DNA of 64,000 nucleotides from Pontivivens sp032464575. Lineage in GTDB: Bacteria; Pseudomonadota; Alphaproteobacteria; Rhodobacterales; Rhodobacteraceae. A program made the translations under genes and the position numbers. The stretch lies in contig JAWDKM010000002.1 of the NCBI GenBank assembly GCA_032464575.1, positions 639,563-703,562 of the forward strand, given 5' to 3'. Below the pieces are notes generated by a model, which made no database searches, was not told the origin of the DNA, and saw only the letters and a program-made list of their open reading frames with translations. Numbering within the stretch: the stretch's first letter is position 1; each line of letters begins with the position of its first letter. Below, piece by piece: positions 8,914-18,735 of the stretch.

Positions 8914-9717
8914 ATGCGCCGCGCTTTTCTGATCTCCTTGATCCTGACCCTGCCGCTCTCCGCGCAGGAGTTGGGCCCGCCGCCCGAAACCTCGATGCGG
9001 CCTGAGCCGCGACCAGTAGCCAAGGAGGTGTCCGACGAAACGCCCGAGGTTTCGGAAAGTGAGGTGGAGACCACGGAGGAGCCGGAATCGCCCACCGATC
9101 CCGAGGATACCACGGTGGACGCAGCAGAGCCCGAAGCCACCCCGGTCATGCGCGCCGCCACGCCGAGCGAGCACGCCGCCTGTCTCGCCGACCTCGACGC
9201 GCTCGGCACTGTCTACGAGCTCGCCGACCAGGCCCAGGATGCCGACGATCCTGCCTGCGGCATCCTCACCCCCGTCACCGTGAGCGAGGTCGTTCCGGGC
9301 ATCACTCTCGACCCGCCCGCCACGATCCGGTGCGAGACCGCCCGCGCGCTGGCCGACTGGACCGTAACGCATCTCGTCCCGTCGGCCGACTTGCTGGAAC
9401 GGGGCGCGCTCACTGGCCTCGTCAACGCCAGCGGCTATGTCTGCCGCCGCCGCAACAACCTGTCGACCGGGCCGCTGTCGGAGCACGCCTTCGGCAATGC
9501 CATCGACATCTCCGCCTTCCGCTTCGCCGAGGGTGATCCGCTGGCCGTCGAAGCCCGCGCCGGCGGCTCGATCGAGACGGCGTTCCAGCGCGCCATCCGT
9601 GCGGCGGCCTGCCTGCACTTCACCACCGTTATCGGCCCCGGCACCGACGCCGCCCACGCCGATCACCTGCATTTTGATCGCGCAGCGCGTCGTGAGGGCT
9701 GGCGCTACTGCCGCTAG
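8914..9717 (+). CDS. Extensin-family secreted protein
   Basis: This 267-residue protein has a short signal peptide (MRRAFLISLILTLPLSAQ), then an acidic, Pro/Glu/Thr-rich linker of about 50 residues. The C-terminal extensin-like domain carries the metal-type motifs SEHAFGNAIDISAFRF and HADHLHFD, like D-Ala-D-Ala carboxypeptidase/MepA-type folds. The function is not established; a periplasmic cell-wall role is inferred from the fold. The ATG at 8914 has GGGGGAC about 6 bp upstream, favouring it over an upstream TTG at 8899. It is followed 43 bp later by mtgA, which also suggests a cell-wall context. Confidence 0.85.
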   Translation: MRRAFLISLILTLPLSAQELGPPPETSMRPEPRPVAKEVSDETPEVSESEVETTEEPESPTDPEDTTVDAAEPEATPVMRAATPSEHAACLADLDALGTVYELADQAQDADDPACGILTPVTVSEVVPGITLDPPATIRCETARALADWTVTHLVPSADLLERGALTGLVNASGYVCRRRNNLSTGPLSEHAFGNAIDISAFRFAEGDPLAVEARAGGSIETAFQRAIRAAACLHFTTVIGPGTDAAHADHLHFDRAARREGWRYCR

Positions 9718-9760
9718 GCGCGCAAACAGTCAGACGAACACGCCTCACCGGATTGCATCG

Positions 9761-10423
9761 ATGCGCCTGATCCGCTTCCTCCTCCGCTGGACGCTCTACC
9801 TGCTCGCGCTCGCGGTGCTGTTCGTGGCGGCGGGACGCTGGGTGGTGCCGCCGATCACGCATACGCAATGGGTGGAGCGACAGCGGCTTGGCGCGCTCCA
9901 GCGCGAATGGGTGCCGTTCGAGGCCGCAGGCCCGCTGCCCGCCGCCGTGATCGCGGCGGAGGATGCGAATTTCTGCGCGCATTGGGGTTTCGATTTCGAC
10001 GCGATCCGCGCTGCATTGCAGGAGGACCGGCGGCGCGGCGCCTCCACCATCTCCCAGCAGGTCGCGAAGAACGTCTACCTCTGGCAGGAGCAGAGCTGGC
10101 TGCGAAAGGGGATCGAGGCCGCCGTCACCCTCGTCATCGAGGCGACCTGGTCCAAGCGCCGCATCGTCGAGGTCTACGTGAACGTGGCCGAGATGGGGAA
10201 CGGCGTCTTCGGAGCCGAAGCTGCGGCGCGCCACTGGTTCGGAACGTCCGCCGCCTCGCTCAGCCCGGCGCAGGCCGCCCGTATCGCCGCGATCCTGCCC
10301 GCACCGCATGTCCGCTCCGCCAGTGCGCCCGGCGACTTCACCGCGGGTCGCGCCCGCTCCATCGCCGAAGGTGCCCGGAGCCTGCGGCAGAGCGATCGCC
10401 TCGCCTGCCTCACGCCGGGTTAA
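9761..10423 (+). CDS. mtgA: Monofunctional biosynthetic peptidoglycan transglycosylase
   Basis: This 220-residue protein has one N-terminal membrane helix (about residues 5-27) and a periplasmic GT51 domain that polymerises lipid II into glycan strands. Visible family motifs are AVIAAEDANFCAHWGFDFDA, with the catalytic Glu, then RGASTISQQVAKNVYLW, and KRRIVEVYVNVAEMGNGVFG. There is no transpeptidase domain, which separates it from PBP1-type enzymes. The ATG at 9761 starts directly before the basic N-terminal segment MRLIRFLLRW. Its stop overlaps that of the convergent rhodanese gene (TTAA at 10420-10423). Confidence 0.95.
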   Translation: MRLIRFLLRWTLYLLALAVLFVAAGRWVVPPITHTQWVERQRLGALQREWVPFEAAGPLPAAVIAAEDANFCAHWGFDFDAIRAALQEDRRRGASTISQQVAKNVYLWQEQSWLRKGIEAAVTLVIEATWSKRRIVEVYVNVAEMGNGVFGAEAAARHWFGTSAASLSPAQAARIAAILPAPHVRSASAPGDFTAGRARSIAEGARSLRQSDRLACLTPG

Positions 10424-11310
10424 AGCCCGCTGCTCTGCGCCCGCCCGTCCAGCGCGTGGCCATAGATGCGCACGTTCTCGACGCCCGCGATCTCGCTCGC
10501 CATGAACCAGTCGATCGCCGCCAGCGTGCCGTTGTTGCAGTAAGTGATGACGTCGCTCATCCAGTCGACATGCTGCGCGTTCTTGATCCGCTCGAAGATC
10601 GACATCTCTTCGCCCGCGCGCCCATCCTCGTGCTCCAGGAGCGTGATGCCATTGAGCAGCGTCGAGCCCGGCAGCGACTCTCGCCGGGCGATCTGCCAGA
10701 GCGGCCGCGCGTCGAGGAGCACCGCCTCGCTCTCACCCCGCAGTACGGCGTTCACGTCCGCATGGGTGGCGAGCCAGGTCCGGTCGAGCGTCAGGTCGAG
10801 GTCGATCGGCACGATCCGCCCCGGCCGCTCCGACATCGCGAAGCCCTGATCGCGCCACGCCCGGATCCCGCCATCGAGGATCGCGATATCCTCGTATCCC
10901 GCGGATTTCAGCATCCAGTACGCCCAGGCCGCGGAGCCGAAGTTCCGTCGCGCGGCACTCGAATGCACGATCACGACGGGACGTTCCGGCACCAGGCCCG
11001 CGCCGCCGATCAGCGCGCTCAGCGCCGCATCGCTCGGCACGTCCAGCGGATCGCGCCACACCGCGCGCCACTCGCCGAAGGGCACGTTGATCGAGGTCGG
11101 TATATGGCCGGTGCCATAACTGAACAGACTCAGCTCCGCCTCGGGCTCGCGAATATCCACCACCTGCGGCCACGGGGCGGTGGACAGACGGTCCGCCAGC
11201 TCGGTGGGCGTGATGAGCGGCGCCATGCGGGCAGGGGCCTCCGCACTCGCCGTAGAGGCGAGCGACAGCACAACCATGAGGAGAATCTGCAACATCCAGC
11301 GAATATTCAT
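10420..11310 (-). CDS. Periplasmic two-domain rhodanese (sulfurtransferase)
   Basis: This 296-residue protein has a signal peptide (about residues 1-23, ending STASA) and two rhodanese folds. The first includes PQVVDIREPEAELSLFSYGT. The second includes EAVLLDARPLWQIARRES and the active-site loop YCNNGT with the catalytic cysteine near residue 265. Such enzymes move sulfane sulfur from thiosulfate or mercaptopyruvate to an acceptor. The spacing resembles SseA-type sulfurtransferases, but export to the periplasm is less usual. The substrate is not determinable from the sequence. Confidence 0.85.
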   Translation of the reverse strand: MNIRWMLQILLMVVLSLASTASAEAPARMAPLITPTELADRLSTAPWPQVVDIREPEAELSLFSYGTGHIPTSINVPFGEWRAVWRDPLDVPSDAALSALIGGAGLVPERPVVIVHSSAARRNFGSAAWAYWMLKSAGYEDIAILDGGIRAWRDQGFAMSERPGRIVPIDLDLTLDRTWLATHADVNAVLRGESEAVLLDARPLWQIARRESLPGSTLLNGITLLEHEDGRAGEEMSIFERIKNAQHVDWMSDVITYCNNGTLAAIDWFMASEIAGVENVRIYGHALDGRAQSSGL

Positions 11311-11465
11311 CCTCGCCCTCCATGTTTGCCTTGTGAGCCTGACCGGACCTCATACAGCTGATTCGTGTCCATTGCGAGGCAAGGTGTCGCAACCCCGTGC
11401 CCACGCCGGTTGAATTGCCCCTGCCAGACAGGCATACCGAACGGGAAGTCAGGTATCGGACGATT

Positions 11466-12131
11466 ATGCGGCGCCTTCATCACCTCCCCCTCTCCCCGTT
11501 CTCGCGCAAGGTGCGCCTGGTCCTCGCCGAAAAGCGGATCGAGGTCGAGCTGGTCGAGGAAAAGCCCTGGGAGCGCCGGATGGAGTTCCTGCTGATGAAC
11601 CCCGCCGCGCGTGTGCCGGTGCTCCAGATCGACGGGCTGACGCTCAGCGACTCGACTGCCATCTGCGAGTATCTGGAGGAGACGGTGCCTGACCCCGCCC
11701 TCCTGCCGAAGCGCGCCGCCGACCGGGCCGAGGCTCGCCGCCTCGCCCACTGGTTCGACGACAAGTTCCACCACGAGGTCACAGTCAACCTGCTCTACGA
11801 GCGCGTGACGAAGAAGCTGAAGAAGACCGGCTATCCCGAGAGCGCGCGCATCCGCGAAGGCACCTCGAATATAAAGTATCACCTCGACTATCTCGACTGG
11901 CTATGCGACCAGCGCCGGTGGCTCGCGGGCGATAACATGACCATCGCGGATTTCGCGGCGGCTGCGCATCTGAGCTGCCTCGACTACGTGGACGACGTCG
12001 ACTGGAACCGGTCGGACAACGTGAAGGACTGGTATGCGCGCATCAAGTCGCGCCCCGCCTTCCGCCCGATCCTCGCCGACATGGTGCCGGGGATGCCGCC
12101 GCCGGTGCACTACGCCGACCTCGATTTCTGA
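11466..12131 (+). CDS. fzlA: FzlA-like glutathione S-transferase-fold protein
   Basis: This 221-residue protein has an N-terminal thioredoxin-like GST domain (LHHLPLSPFSRKVRLVLAEK, then MNPAARVPVLQIDGLTL) and a helical C-terminal domain (WLAGDNMTIADFAAAAHLSC). The C-terminal end HYADLDF matches the conserved tail of alphaproteobacterial FzlA, the FtsZ-binding GST homologue needed for division and constriction in Caulobacter. The FzlA assignment rests on that tail and on the position directly before queG. The ATG at 11466 begins the domain. Stop and next start overlap (TGATG), so it is co-transcribed with queG. Confidence 0.85.
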   Translation: MRRLHHLPLSPFSRKVRLVLAEKRIEVELVEEKPWERRMEFLLMNPAARVPVLQIDGLTLSDSTAICEYLEETVPDPALLPKRAADRAEARRLAHWFDDKFHHEVTVNLLYERVTKKLKKTGYPESARIREGTSNIKYHLDYLDWLCDQRRWLAGDNMTIADFAAAAHLSCLDYVDDVDWNRSDNVKDWYARIKSRPAFRPILADMVPGMPPPVHYADLDF

Positions 12132-13174
12132 TGGAGGCCGGACGGGTGAAGGCCGAGGCGCGGCACCTCGGTTTCGCCAGCGCCGGGATCTGCAGGCCGG
12201 ACGCGATCCCGCAGGCCGCGGGCCGCCTCGACCAGTTCCTCGCCGATGACATGCACGGACAGATGGGCTGGCTCGCCGACCGCTCCGAATGGCGCGGCAG
12301 CCCCGCCGCCCTCTGGCCCGAGGCCCGCTCCGTCATCATGCTGGCCGAGCCCTACACCCCCGACCGCGATCCGCTGGAGCTGCTGGATCAGTCCGAGATC
12401 GGCGCGATCTCCGTCTATGCCCGCAACAAGGACTACCACGACCTCGTCAAGAAGCGGCTGAAGCGCCTTGGCCGCTGGCTGGTCGATGAGACGGGCTGCG
12501 AGATCAAGGTCTTCGTCGACACCGCGCCCGTGATGGAGAAACCGCTGGCCGAGGCCGCCGGGCTCGGCTGGCAGGGCAAGCACACCAACCTGTTGTCCCG
12601 CGATCTCGGCAACTGGTTCTTCCTAGGCGCGGTCTTCACCACGCTGGAGCTCACCCCCGATCCGCCCGAGGTCGAGCATTGCGGGTCCTGCACCGCGTGC
12701 CTCGACATCTGCCCGACGGACGCCTTCCCCGCACCCTTCCGCCTAGATGCGCGGCGCTGCATCTCCTACCTGACCATCGAGCACAAGGGTCCGGTGGAGG
12801 AGGAGCTACGCGCGAAGATGGGCAACCGCATCTACGGCTGCGACGACTGCCTCGCGGTCTGCCCCTGGAACAAGTTCGCGGTGGAGGCGCGGGAGGCCGG
12901 CTACTGGGCCCGTGTCGAGCTCGCCGCCCCGCGTCTCGACGACCTCGCGAAGCTCACTGACTGGACCTTCCGCGAGGTCTTCGCGGGCAGTCCCATCAAG
13001 CGCATCGGCCGCGACCGCTTCGTGCGCAACGTGCTCTACGCCATCGGCAACTCCGCCACGCCGCACCTCGCCGAGGCCGCCCGCCCGCTGACGGAAGACC
13101 CCGATCCGGCGGTCGCCGATGCCGCGCGCTGGGCGCTGGCCCGCCTCGCCGAGAGCGAACCGCCCCGGCCCTGA
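12131..13174 (+). CDS. queG: Epoxyqueuosine reductase
   Basis: This 347-residue cobalamin-dependent enzyme reduces epoxyqueuosine to queuosine in tRNA, the last step of queuosine synthesis. The N-terminal DUF1730 domain precedes two 4Fe-4S clusters, seen as CGSCTACLDICPTDAF (about residues 180-196) and GCDDCLAVCPWNKF (about residues 236-250). A HEAT-like C-terminal end follows (PDPAVADAARWALARL). The start overlaps the fzlA stop by one base. Length and motifs are complete. Confidence 0.95.
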   Translation: MEAGRVKAEARHLGFASAGICRPDAIPQAAGRLDQFLADDMHGQMGWLADRSEWRGSPAALWPEARSVIMLAEPYTPDRDPLELLDQSEIGAISVYARNKDYHDLVKKRLKRLGRWLVDETGCEIKVFVDTAPVMEKPLAEAAGLGWQGKHTNLLSRDLGNWFFLGAVFTTLELTPDPPEVEHCGSCTACLDICPTDAFPAPFRLDARRCISYLTIEHKGPVEEELRAKMGNRIYGCDDCLAVCPWNKFAVEAREAGYWARVELAAPRLDDLAKLTDWTFREVFAGSPIKRIGRDRFVRNVLYAIGNSATPHLAEAARPLTEDPDPAVADAARWALARLAESEPPRP

Positions 13175-13237
13175 GCCGGGGCCGCCCGCCATTGTTCCCG
13201 GTCGAGCCCGGCCCAACAACGTGATAGCGACAAAAGC

Positions 13238-14074
13238 ATGAAAACCCTGCTCTCCATCGGCCACGGCTACTCCGCCCGCGCGCTCGCCGCGCGGCTGGAG
13301 GGTTTCCGCATCATCGGCACCACCCGGTCGGAGGAGAAGGCGGACGCCCTGCGCGCCACGGGTGTCGAGCCGCTGATCTGGCCCGGCACCGACCTTGCGC
13401 CCGCTATCGCCGAGGCGACCCACATCCTTACCTCGGTCTCTCCCGGCGACGAGGGCGATCCCGTACTGAACGCCCATGCCGAGGCCCTGCGCGCCGCGAG
13501 GCCCGAATGGGTCGGCTACCTGTCGACCACCGGCGTCTACGGCGACCGCGACGGTGGCTGGGTGGATGAGAGCTCCGAGCTCAAGCCCGCCACCCGCCGC
13601 GGCAAGGCCCGCGTGGCGGCCGAGCAGGGGTGGCAGGCGCTGGGCCTGCCGCTCCATATCTTCCGGATCGCCGGCATCTACGGCCCCGGCCGCGGCCCCT
13701 TCGCCAAGGTCCGGGCCGGAACGGCCCGGCGGATCATCAAGCCGAACCAGGTCTTCTCCCGCATCCATGTCGAGGACATCGCGCAGGTTCTCGCGGCCTC
13801 CATCGCGCGGCCCAATCCGGGTGCGATCTACAACCTTTGCGACGACGACCCGGCGCCGCCGCAGGACGTGATCGCCCACGCCGCCGAACTGCTCGGCCTG
13901 CCGCTGCCGCCCGCCATCCCGATCGAGGAGGCGGAGATGAGCCCCATGGCCCGCAGCTTCTACGCCGAGTCCAAGCGCGTCTCGAACGACCGCATCAAGC
14001 AGGAACTCGGCGTGCGCTTGAAGTACCCGACCTACCGCGAGGGCCTCGCCGCGCTGCTGGAAGCGGAGTGGTAG
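13238..14074 (+). CDS. SDR-family NAD(P)-dependent oxidoreductase (YeeZ-like)
   Basis: This 278-residue atypical SDR has an N-terminal Rossmann start (LLSIGHGYSARALAARL) in place of the usual GxxGxxG. It then carries YLSTTGVYGDRDGGWVDE and FRIAGIYGPGRGPF, as in the YeeZ group, whose substrate is unknown. HVEDIAQVLAASI is another family mark. The catalytic Tyr-x-x-x-Lys is not obvious. It lies 63 bp after queG on the same strand and may share its transcript. A specific reaction cannot be assigned. Confidence 0.8.
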   Translation: MKTLLSIGHGYSARALAARLEGFRIIGTTRSEEKADALRATGVEPLIWPGTDLAPAIAEATHILTSVSPGDEGDPVLNAHAEALRAARPEWVGYLSTTGVYGDRDGGWVDESSELKPATRRGKARVAAEQGWQALGLPLHIFRIAGIYGPGRGPFAKVRAGTARRIIKPNQVFSRIHVEDIAQVLAASIARPNPGAIYNLCDDDPAPPQDVIAHAAELLGLPLPPAIPIEEAEMSPMARSFYAESKRVSNDRIKQELGVRLKYPTYREGLAALLEAEW

Positions 14075-14373
14075 TCCCTTGTCTTTCGGTCGATAGCTTG
14101 GGCCGCACCGACTCAGAACTCCAACAAAACTGCGCAAAGTCGTCCGCCGGACGATCTATCGAAGACCTAATTAAGCTCTTTCTTCAAAAGGCGTCGGCAA
14201 GAAACACCACTTCCATGCCTCCGAGCGCGGGCCTTTCGGCCCCGTTTCGCAAGTACCCTCTAAAACGGTTCCGATCCTCATATTTCCAAAGCAGAAAAGG
14301 CGAGGTGCGAAGCCTTGCCTTCGTCTTTCCGGACAGTACGCCCGCCGGAGGCTCCCGCCCCCGGGCCAGAGGC
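14075..14373. other. Intergenic region between convergent genes
   Basis: About 300 bp between the SDR gene and the 3' end of the TRAP permease. I see no convincing gene. The stretch 14100-14330 is less GC-rich than the rest and is probably a non-coding spacer. Confidence 0.5.
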
Positions 14374-16596
14374 TCAGGCCTGCGCCGTTCCCCGCACCAT
14401 CCGCGCCAGCAGGAACAGGCCGACGGCGCCGCCGATGCCGATGAGGTCGGAGATCAGGCCCCCCTCGATCATGAAGAGCGCCACCACGATCAGGCCGACC
14501 CGGAACAGCGCGTTCGCCCGGTCGCCGACCCACCAGCCCTGAACGCCGGAGGAGAGGAGGAACACGCCGATCACCGCCGTCGCGCCCGCGCGGATGACCT
14601 CGAACCAGCTGCCGTCCATCAGGATCGCGGAGTTGTAGAAGAACATGAACGGCACGATGAAGGCCGAGATCCCGATCTTGAAGGACGCGACCGACGTCGC
14701 CATCGGGTTCGATCCCGATATCCCCGCGGCAGCATAACTCGCCAGCGCCACCGGGGGCGTGATGGCGGAGACGACGGCGAAGTAGAACACGAAGAAATGC
14801 GCCGTCAGCATCGGGATGCCGAGCTGAACGAGGCCCGGTGCCACGACCGATGCCGCCACCGCATAGGCCGCCGTCGTCGGCATCCCCATGCCCAGCAGGA
14901 TCGCGATGCACATGGCGAAGAAGAGGGCGATCAGCTGGTTGGCCTCCGCGATGTTGAGCAGCATCGAGGAGAAGCGCGCGCCGACCCCGGTCAGGGAGAT
15001 CACGCCGACGATGATGCCCGCACAGGCGCAGACCGCGATGATCTGGATCGACATGTAGCCCGCGAGCTCGAACGCCTTGGAGACCGAGCGCGGCCCCATG
15101 CGGTAGGGCGTGAGCCAGCTCACCACCGCCGCGGCCATCGTGGCGAGCGTGCCGGCCCGGATCACCGAATAGCCGAGGAACAGCGCCACGATCAGGATCA
15201 GGATCGGCAGGAACAGGAAGACGCGCCGCGCCATGTCGCGGAACTTCGGCAACTCGTCCTCGCGCATTCCGCGCATGCCGAGCTTGGCCGCCTCGAAATC
15301 CACCATGAAGTAGATCGACACGAAATAGAGGATCGCGGGGATGATCGCGGCGATGGCGATCTCGGTGTAGGGAATGCCCGTGATCTCCGCCATGATGAAG
15401 GCGCCCGCGCCCATGATCGGCGGCATGATCTGCCCGCCGGTGGAGGCCGCGGCCTCGACTGCGCCGGAGGTGGTGGGGCGGTAGCCGACCTTCTTCATCA
15501 GCGGGATGGTGAGCGAGCCGGTGGCGACCACATTGCCGGCACTCGTCCCGTTGATCATGCCCATGAGGCCGGAGGCGAAGATCGCGACTTTGGCCGGGCC
15601 GCCGCGCGCCCGGCCCGCGACGGCGAAGGCGAAGTTCACGAAGTAGTCCCCGACCTTGGAGGCCTGCAGGAACGCCGCGAAGATGATGAAAAGGATGATG
15701 TAGGTGGACGACACGGCCGTCGTCGGGCCGAGGATCCCGGCATCGGTGTAGACCTGGCTGAAGAACCGCTCCCACGCGATGGCAGGCGCGTTCAGGAAGC
15801 CCGGCAGCAGGTGCCCGACGAAGACGTAGATCAGGAAGACGGCCGCGATCACGATCAGGGCGAGGCCCGCCACACGGCGCGTGAGCTCCATGATCAGCGC
15901 GGTGCCCGCCACGGCGGCGAGGCTGATGCCGATGGGCGCGAAGGGCGTCCCGGTGGAGCTGCGCATCAGCGTGCCGTAGATCGTGATGAGATAGATCGCG
16001 ACGCCGATCCCGCAGACGCCCAACAGCAGGTCCGCCGGCGCGATGGCCCCGCGCACACGCGGGCGCAGCCAGCCGATGACGATGCCCAGCGCCGTGGCCG
16101 CGATCAGCGGGACGCCGTACTGCCAGATCTCCGCGCTGCGGATCCCGGTATCGACCCCGTTCCACATCACCCCGTCGCGGATCTGTGTAGCGAAACCCAG
16201 CGCCGTCCAGCAGGCGAAGAGCGCAGGCAGCATGCCTGCCCAGGCCAAGAGGTCGAGCGGATGGCGCCCGCCGCGATCGTCGTCGGGAAACTCGCGGGGC
16301 GCGTAGAGGATGAAGCCCAACAGCACCGCGCCCGCGATGTGGACGATGCGGAAGTTCCAGGTCTCCAGCGGGAAGACGGGCAGGAGCGGCACGGTCACAC
16401 CCGTCCACTCCCGGATCGACCAGCCGTTCAGGGCCGCCATGTGGAACAGCGCGTAGACCGCGGACATCACGGCGATGACCAGGTAGGTCGGGCCGGTGAA
16501 GACGCGTCGGTTGCGTTCGACCGGCTCGTCGTCGACCCCCTCTGCGATCACGGGGCCTTCGGTCTGGTCGTCCTGCGGTTCGGTGTGCGTTGCCAT
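14374..16596 (-). CDS. TRAP transporter fused permease (4TM-12TM, TAXI type)
   Basis: This 740-residue membrane protein fuses the small DctQ-like and large DctM-like permease subunits of a TRAP secondary transporter, as is normal for TAXI systems. Family motifs in the large part are ASGLMGMINGTSAGNVVATG and STGGQIMPPIMGAGAFIMAE. Many hydrophobic helices run through the length. The substrate-binding TAXI subunit lies 104 bp upstream on the same strand. Such systems import organic acids, often dicarboxylates or glutamate, driven by an ion gradient. The substrate is not predictable here. Confidence 0.92.
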   Translation of the reverse strand: MATHTEPQDDQTEGPVIAEGVDDEPVERNRRVFTGPTYLVIAVMSAVYALFHMAALNGWSIREWTGVTVPLLPVFPLETWNFRIVHIAGAVLLGFILYAPREFPDDDRGGRHPLDLLAWAGMLPALFACWTALGFATQIRDGVMWNGVDTGIRSAEIWQYGVPLIAATALGIVIGWLRPRVRGAIAPADLLLGVCGIGVAIYLITIYGTLMRSSTGTPFAPIGISLAAVAGTALIMELTRRVAGLALIVIAAVFLIYVFVGHLLPGFLNAPAIAWERFFSQVYTDAGILGPTTAVSSTYIILFIIFAAFLQASKVGDYFVNFAFAVAGRARGGPAKVAIFASGLMGMINGTSAGNVVATGSLTIPLMKKVGYRPTTSGAVEAAASTGGQIMPPIMGAGAFIMAEITGIPYTEIAIAAIIPAILYFVSIYFMVDFEAAKLGMRGMREDELPKFRDMARRVFLFLPILILIVALFLGYSVIRAGTLATMAAAVVSWLTPYRMGPRSVSKAFELAGYMSIQIIAVCACAGIIVGVISLTGVGARFSSMLLNIAEANQLIALFFAMCIAILLGMGMPTTAAYAVAASVVAPGLVQLGIPMLTAHFFVFYFAVVSAITPPVALASYAAAGISGSNPMATSVASFKIGISAFIVPFMFFYNSAILMDGSWFEVIRAGATAVIGVFLLSSGVQGWWVGDRANALFRVGLIVVALFMIEGGLISDLIGIGGAVGLFLLARMVRGTAQA

Positions 16597-16700
16597 AAGC
16601 CGGTCTCCCCCATTCCGGAGCGTCCGGCAAGGGTCTGGTCTTCAAATGTGAGTGGGAGGCCGCGTGTGTTGCGCAGCCTCCCGTTCAGGAGCCTCGGGGC

Positions 16701-17678
16701 TTACTGCGCGTGGATCTGATCCTCGGGGATCTCAGCGCCCGCATTGTCGATGAACCACTGGGCGGCACCCGGGTGCCACGGCAGGACGCCGGCATTCTTG
16801 TCCCAGTTCTCCGGCACGGTGGAGGCCGCGGCGCGGTGGATGTTCGTCATCCGCTCGTTGTCGCTCATGATCACGTCGACGACCGCATTGACCATGCTGG
16901 CCGGCAGGTCGCAGTTGGCGATCGCGAAGTTCCACATGGAAACCGAGCGGGCATCCGCCTCCAGCGTCGTGTAGGTGTCGGCGGTGATCGCGAACTCGGA
17001 GACCGGGAAGGCCTCCAGGACCGTCGCCTGCTCCTCCTCGGTGAACTCGATGATGTTCACGTCGGTCTGCACCTCGAGCTGGCTGACCGCCGGGACCGGA
17101 ACGCCCGCGGCGAACGCGATCACGTCGATCAGGCCGTCCTGAAGCTGGCCGCCGAGGTCGGTCCAGGAGCCGTTGCGCCGCTCGAAATCGACGCCCAGCG
17201 TCTCCATCATCCGGGGGAAGTAGGTGTCGGAGGTGGAGCCCGCCGGACCGAAGCCGATGCGCGCACCTGCCGGAATGTCGGCGATCGAGCTGATGCCCGA
17301 GGACGTCAGCGCCGTCACGGAGAACGGCGTCTGGTACATCGGGAACATCGCGCAGGCATTGGTCATCTGAAGACCGGGCGCGATCGGGCTTTCACCCGCC
17401 ACGGCCTCGGCCGCCGGGCCCATCGTGGTCATGCCGAAGGCCGCTTCGCCGGTGTGTACCAGCGCCATGTTCTGACCCGGGCCGCCGGTGATCTCCGCTC
17501 CGCCGGACAGGCCGAGCTCGTCTGCCACCAGGTTCGCCCAGCCGGAGCCGTAGGCGAAGTAGGTGCCGCCCTGCGATGCCGTGGCCACGGTGAAGCTGCC
17601 CGGCCAGTCACTGCGGTCCTGAGCGAAGGACGCCGTCGCCGCGAGGGCACTCGTCACGAGGATCGCTGCTGATTTCAT
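16701..17678 (-). CDS. TAXI-family TRAP solute-binding protein
   Basis: This 325-residue periplasmic protein has a signal peptide (about residues 1-19, ending ASFAQ) and the TAXI-family opening FTVATASQGGTYFAYGSGWA. Further typical segments are IPAGARIGFGPAGSTSDTYF and DVIAFAAGVPVPAVSQLE. It captures the substrate and hands it to the fused permease encoded just downstream. The two genes form a complete TAXI-TRAP pair, probably one operon read from a promoter in 17679-17993. Confidence 0.92.
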   Translation of the reverse strand: MKSAAILVTSALAATASFAQDRSDWPGSFTVATASQGGTYFAYGSGWANLVADELGLSGGAEITGGPGQNMALVHTGEAAFGMTTMGPAAEAVAGESPIAPGLQMTNACAMFPMYQTPFSVTALTSSGISSIADIPAGARIGFGPAGSTSDTYFPRMMETLGVDFERRNGSWTDLGGQLQDGLIDVIAFAAGVPVPAVSQLEVQTDVNIIEFTEEEQATVLEAFPVSEFAITADTYTTLEADARSVSMWNFAIANCDLPASMVNAVVDVIMSDNERMTNIHRAAASTVPENWDKNAGVLPWHPGAAQWFIDNAGAEIPEDQIHAQ

Positions 17679-17993
17679 TGGTAATACCTCCAGTTGTCAC
17701 GTTCGGCCACTTTCGGGCCTTGAATGATCGCCTGCCACCGCCCCTCACGGTTGCGCCAGGCGTTGCGGACAGATGTGAAGTAGGCGAACCTTCGCAACAG
17801 TGCCAGTGCTTCCGCGCCGTGGAACGTCAACCGCAGGGTGATTTCGGGCCGCAAGAGCCGGAAAGCCGAGAAAAAGAAGGGGTGCGCGGGTTGAAAAAAT
17901 CTGCGCGTCACGGGGTTCAACCGCAAGCTGACGGCTTCGTGACCGGGCGCGAGCGGTGTAAGAGGAAGCGCGAGAATGAAAAGGAGCTGCGGC
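17679..17993. other. Divergent intergenic region
   Basis: About 315 bp between the TAXI gene and the divergent sulfotransferase gene. It must hold the promoters for both, but I see no operator or riboswitch that I can defend and no coding sequence. Confidence 0.5.
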
Positions 17994-18638
17994 ATGGCAT
18001 TGCAGATTATCGGCGCGGGCTTGGGGCGCACCGGGACGGAAAGCCTGCGCAACGCGCTCGTCCAGCTCGGCTTCGCGCCATGCCACCACATGTACGCGCT
18101 GCGCGACGACCCCGCGCTGGTACCACCTTGGCATGACGTGGTGTGCGGTGGCGCCGTGCCGGACTGGGATGCGCTCTTCGCCGGGTTCGCCGCACAGGTG
18201 GACTGGCCGGGGGCGTCCTATTGGCGGGAGACGACGCGGCATTTCCCCGAAGCCAAGGTGATCCTGACCCTGCGCGATGCGGAGGCATGGTGGGCGAGCC
18301 TGGAGCAGACCATCCTGCCCTTCATTGCCCTGAAGGGTCGTCACACCCCACCGCACCGCAATGCCATCGCGGAGCTGACCGAGACCATCCTGCACCGGCT
18401 CATCGGCCCGGACCTCGATGACCGTTCTGCCGCCCTCGCGGCCTTTGAAGCGCACAACGCCGCAGTCCGGGCCGAGATCGCGCCGGAGCGTCTGCTGGAG
18501 CTGCCGGTCGGCGCGGGGTGGGAACCGCTCTGCTCCTTCCTCGGCGTTCCGGTGCCGAACCGGCCCTACCCCTCCGGCAACACGTCGGTCCAGTTCCGGG
18601 AGCGGGTCGCCCGCAACCTTGCCCCCGATCCGGGCTGA
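17994..18638 (+). CDS. Sulfotransferase-family protein
   Basis: This 214-residue protein starts with a P-loop-like 5'-phosphosulfate motif (IIGAGLGRTGTESLRNAL), the hallmark of PAPS-dependent sulfotransferases of the P-loop NTPase fold. Further along is VILTLRDAEAWWASLEQT, matching the 3'-phosphate-binding region. The acceptor is unknown. An ATG lies 18 bp upstream, but the ATG at 17994 has AAAGGAG about 8 bp before it, so I chose it. It stands alone between two transport systems. Confidence 0.85.
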   Translation: MALQIIGAGLGRTGTESLRNALVQLGFAPCHHMYALRDDPALVPPWHDVVCGGAVPDWDALFAGFAAQVDWPGASYWRETTRHFPEAKVILTLRDAEAWWASLEQTILPFIALKGRHTPPHRNAIAELTETILHRLIGPDLDDRSAALAAFEAHNAAVRAEIAPERLLELPVGAGWEPLCSFLGVPVPNRPYPSGNTSVQFRERVARNLAPDPG

Positions 18639-18735
18639 GACCGGGTGCAACAGGACTGTCACCGTTCGCCTATAGGTGGAGGCTCCGTGGAATGCCGATC
18701 CCCCCGGCTCGGCCCGACATGGAGTTGAACGACCG

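Noticed and set aside
13630..16719. Very long plus-strand open frame opposite the TRAP permease
   Set aside because: It is the high-GC antisense shadow of the minus-strand permease: rich in Arg, His and Asp with no domain, while the opposite strand has clear helices and motifs.
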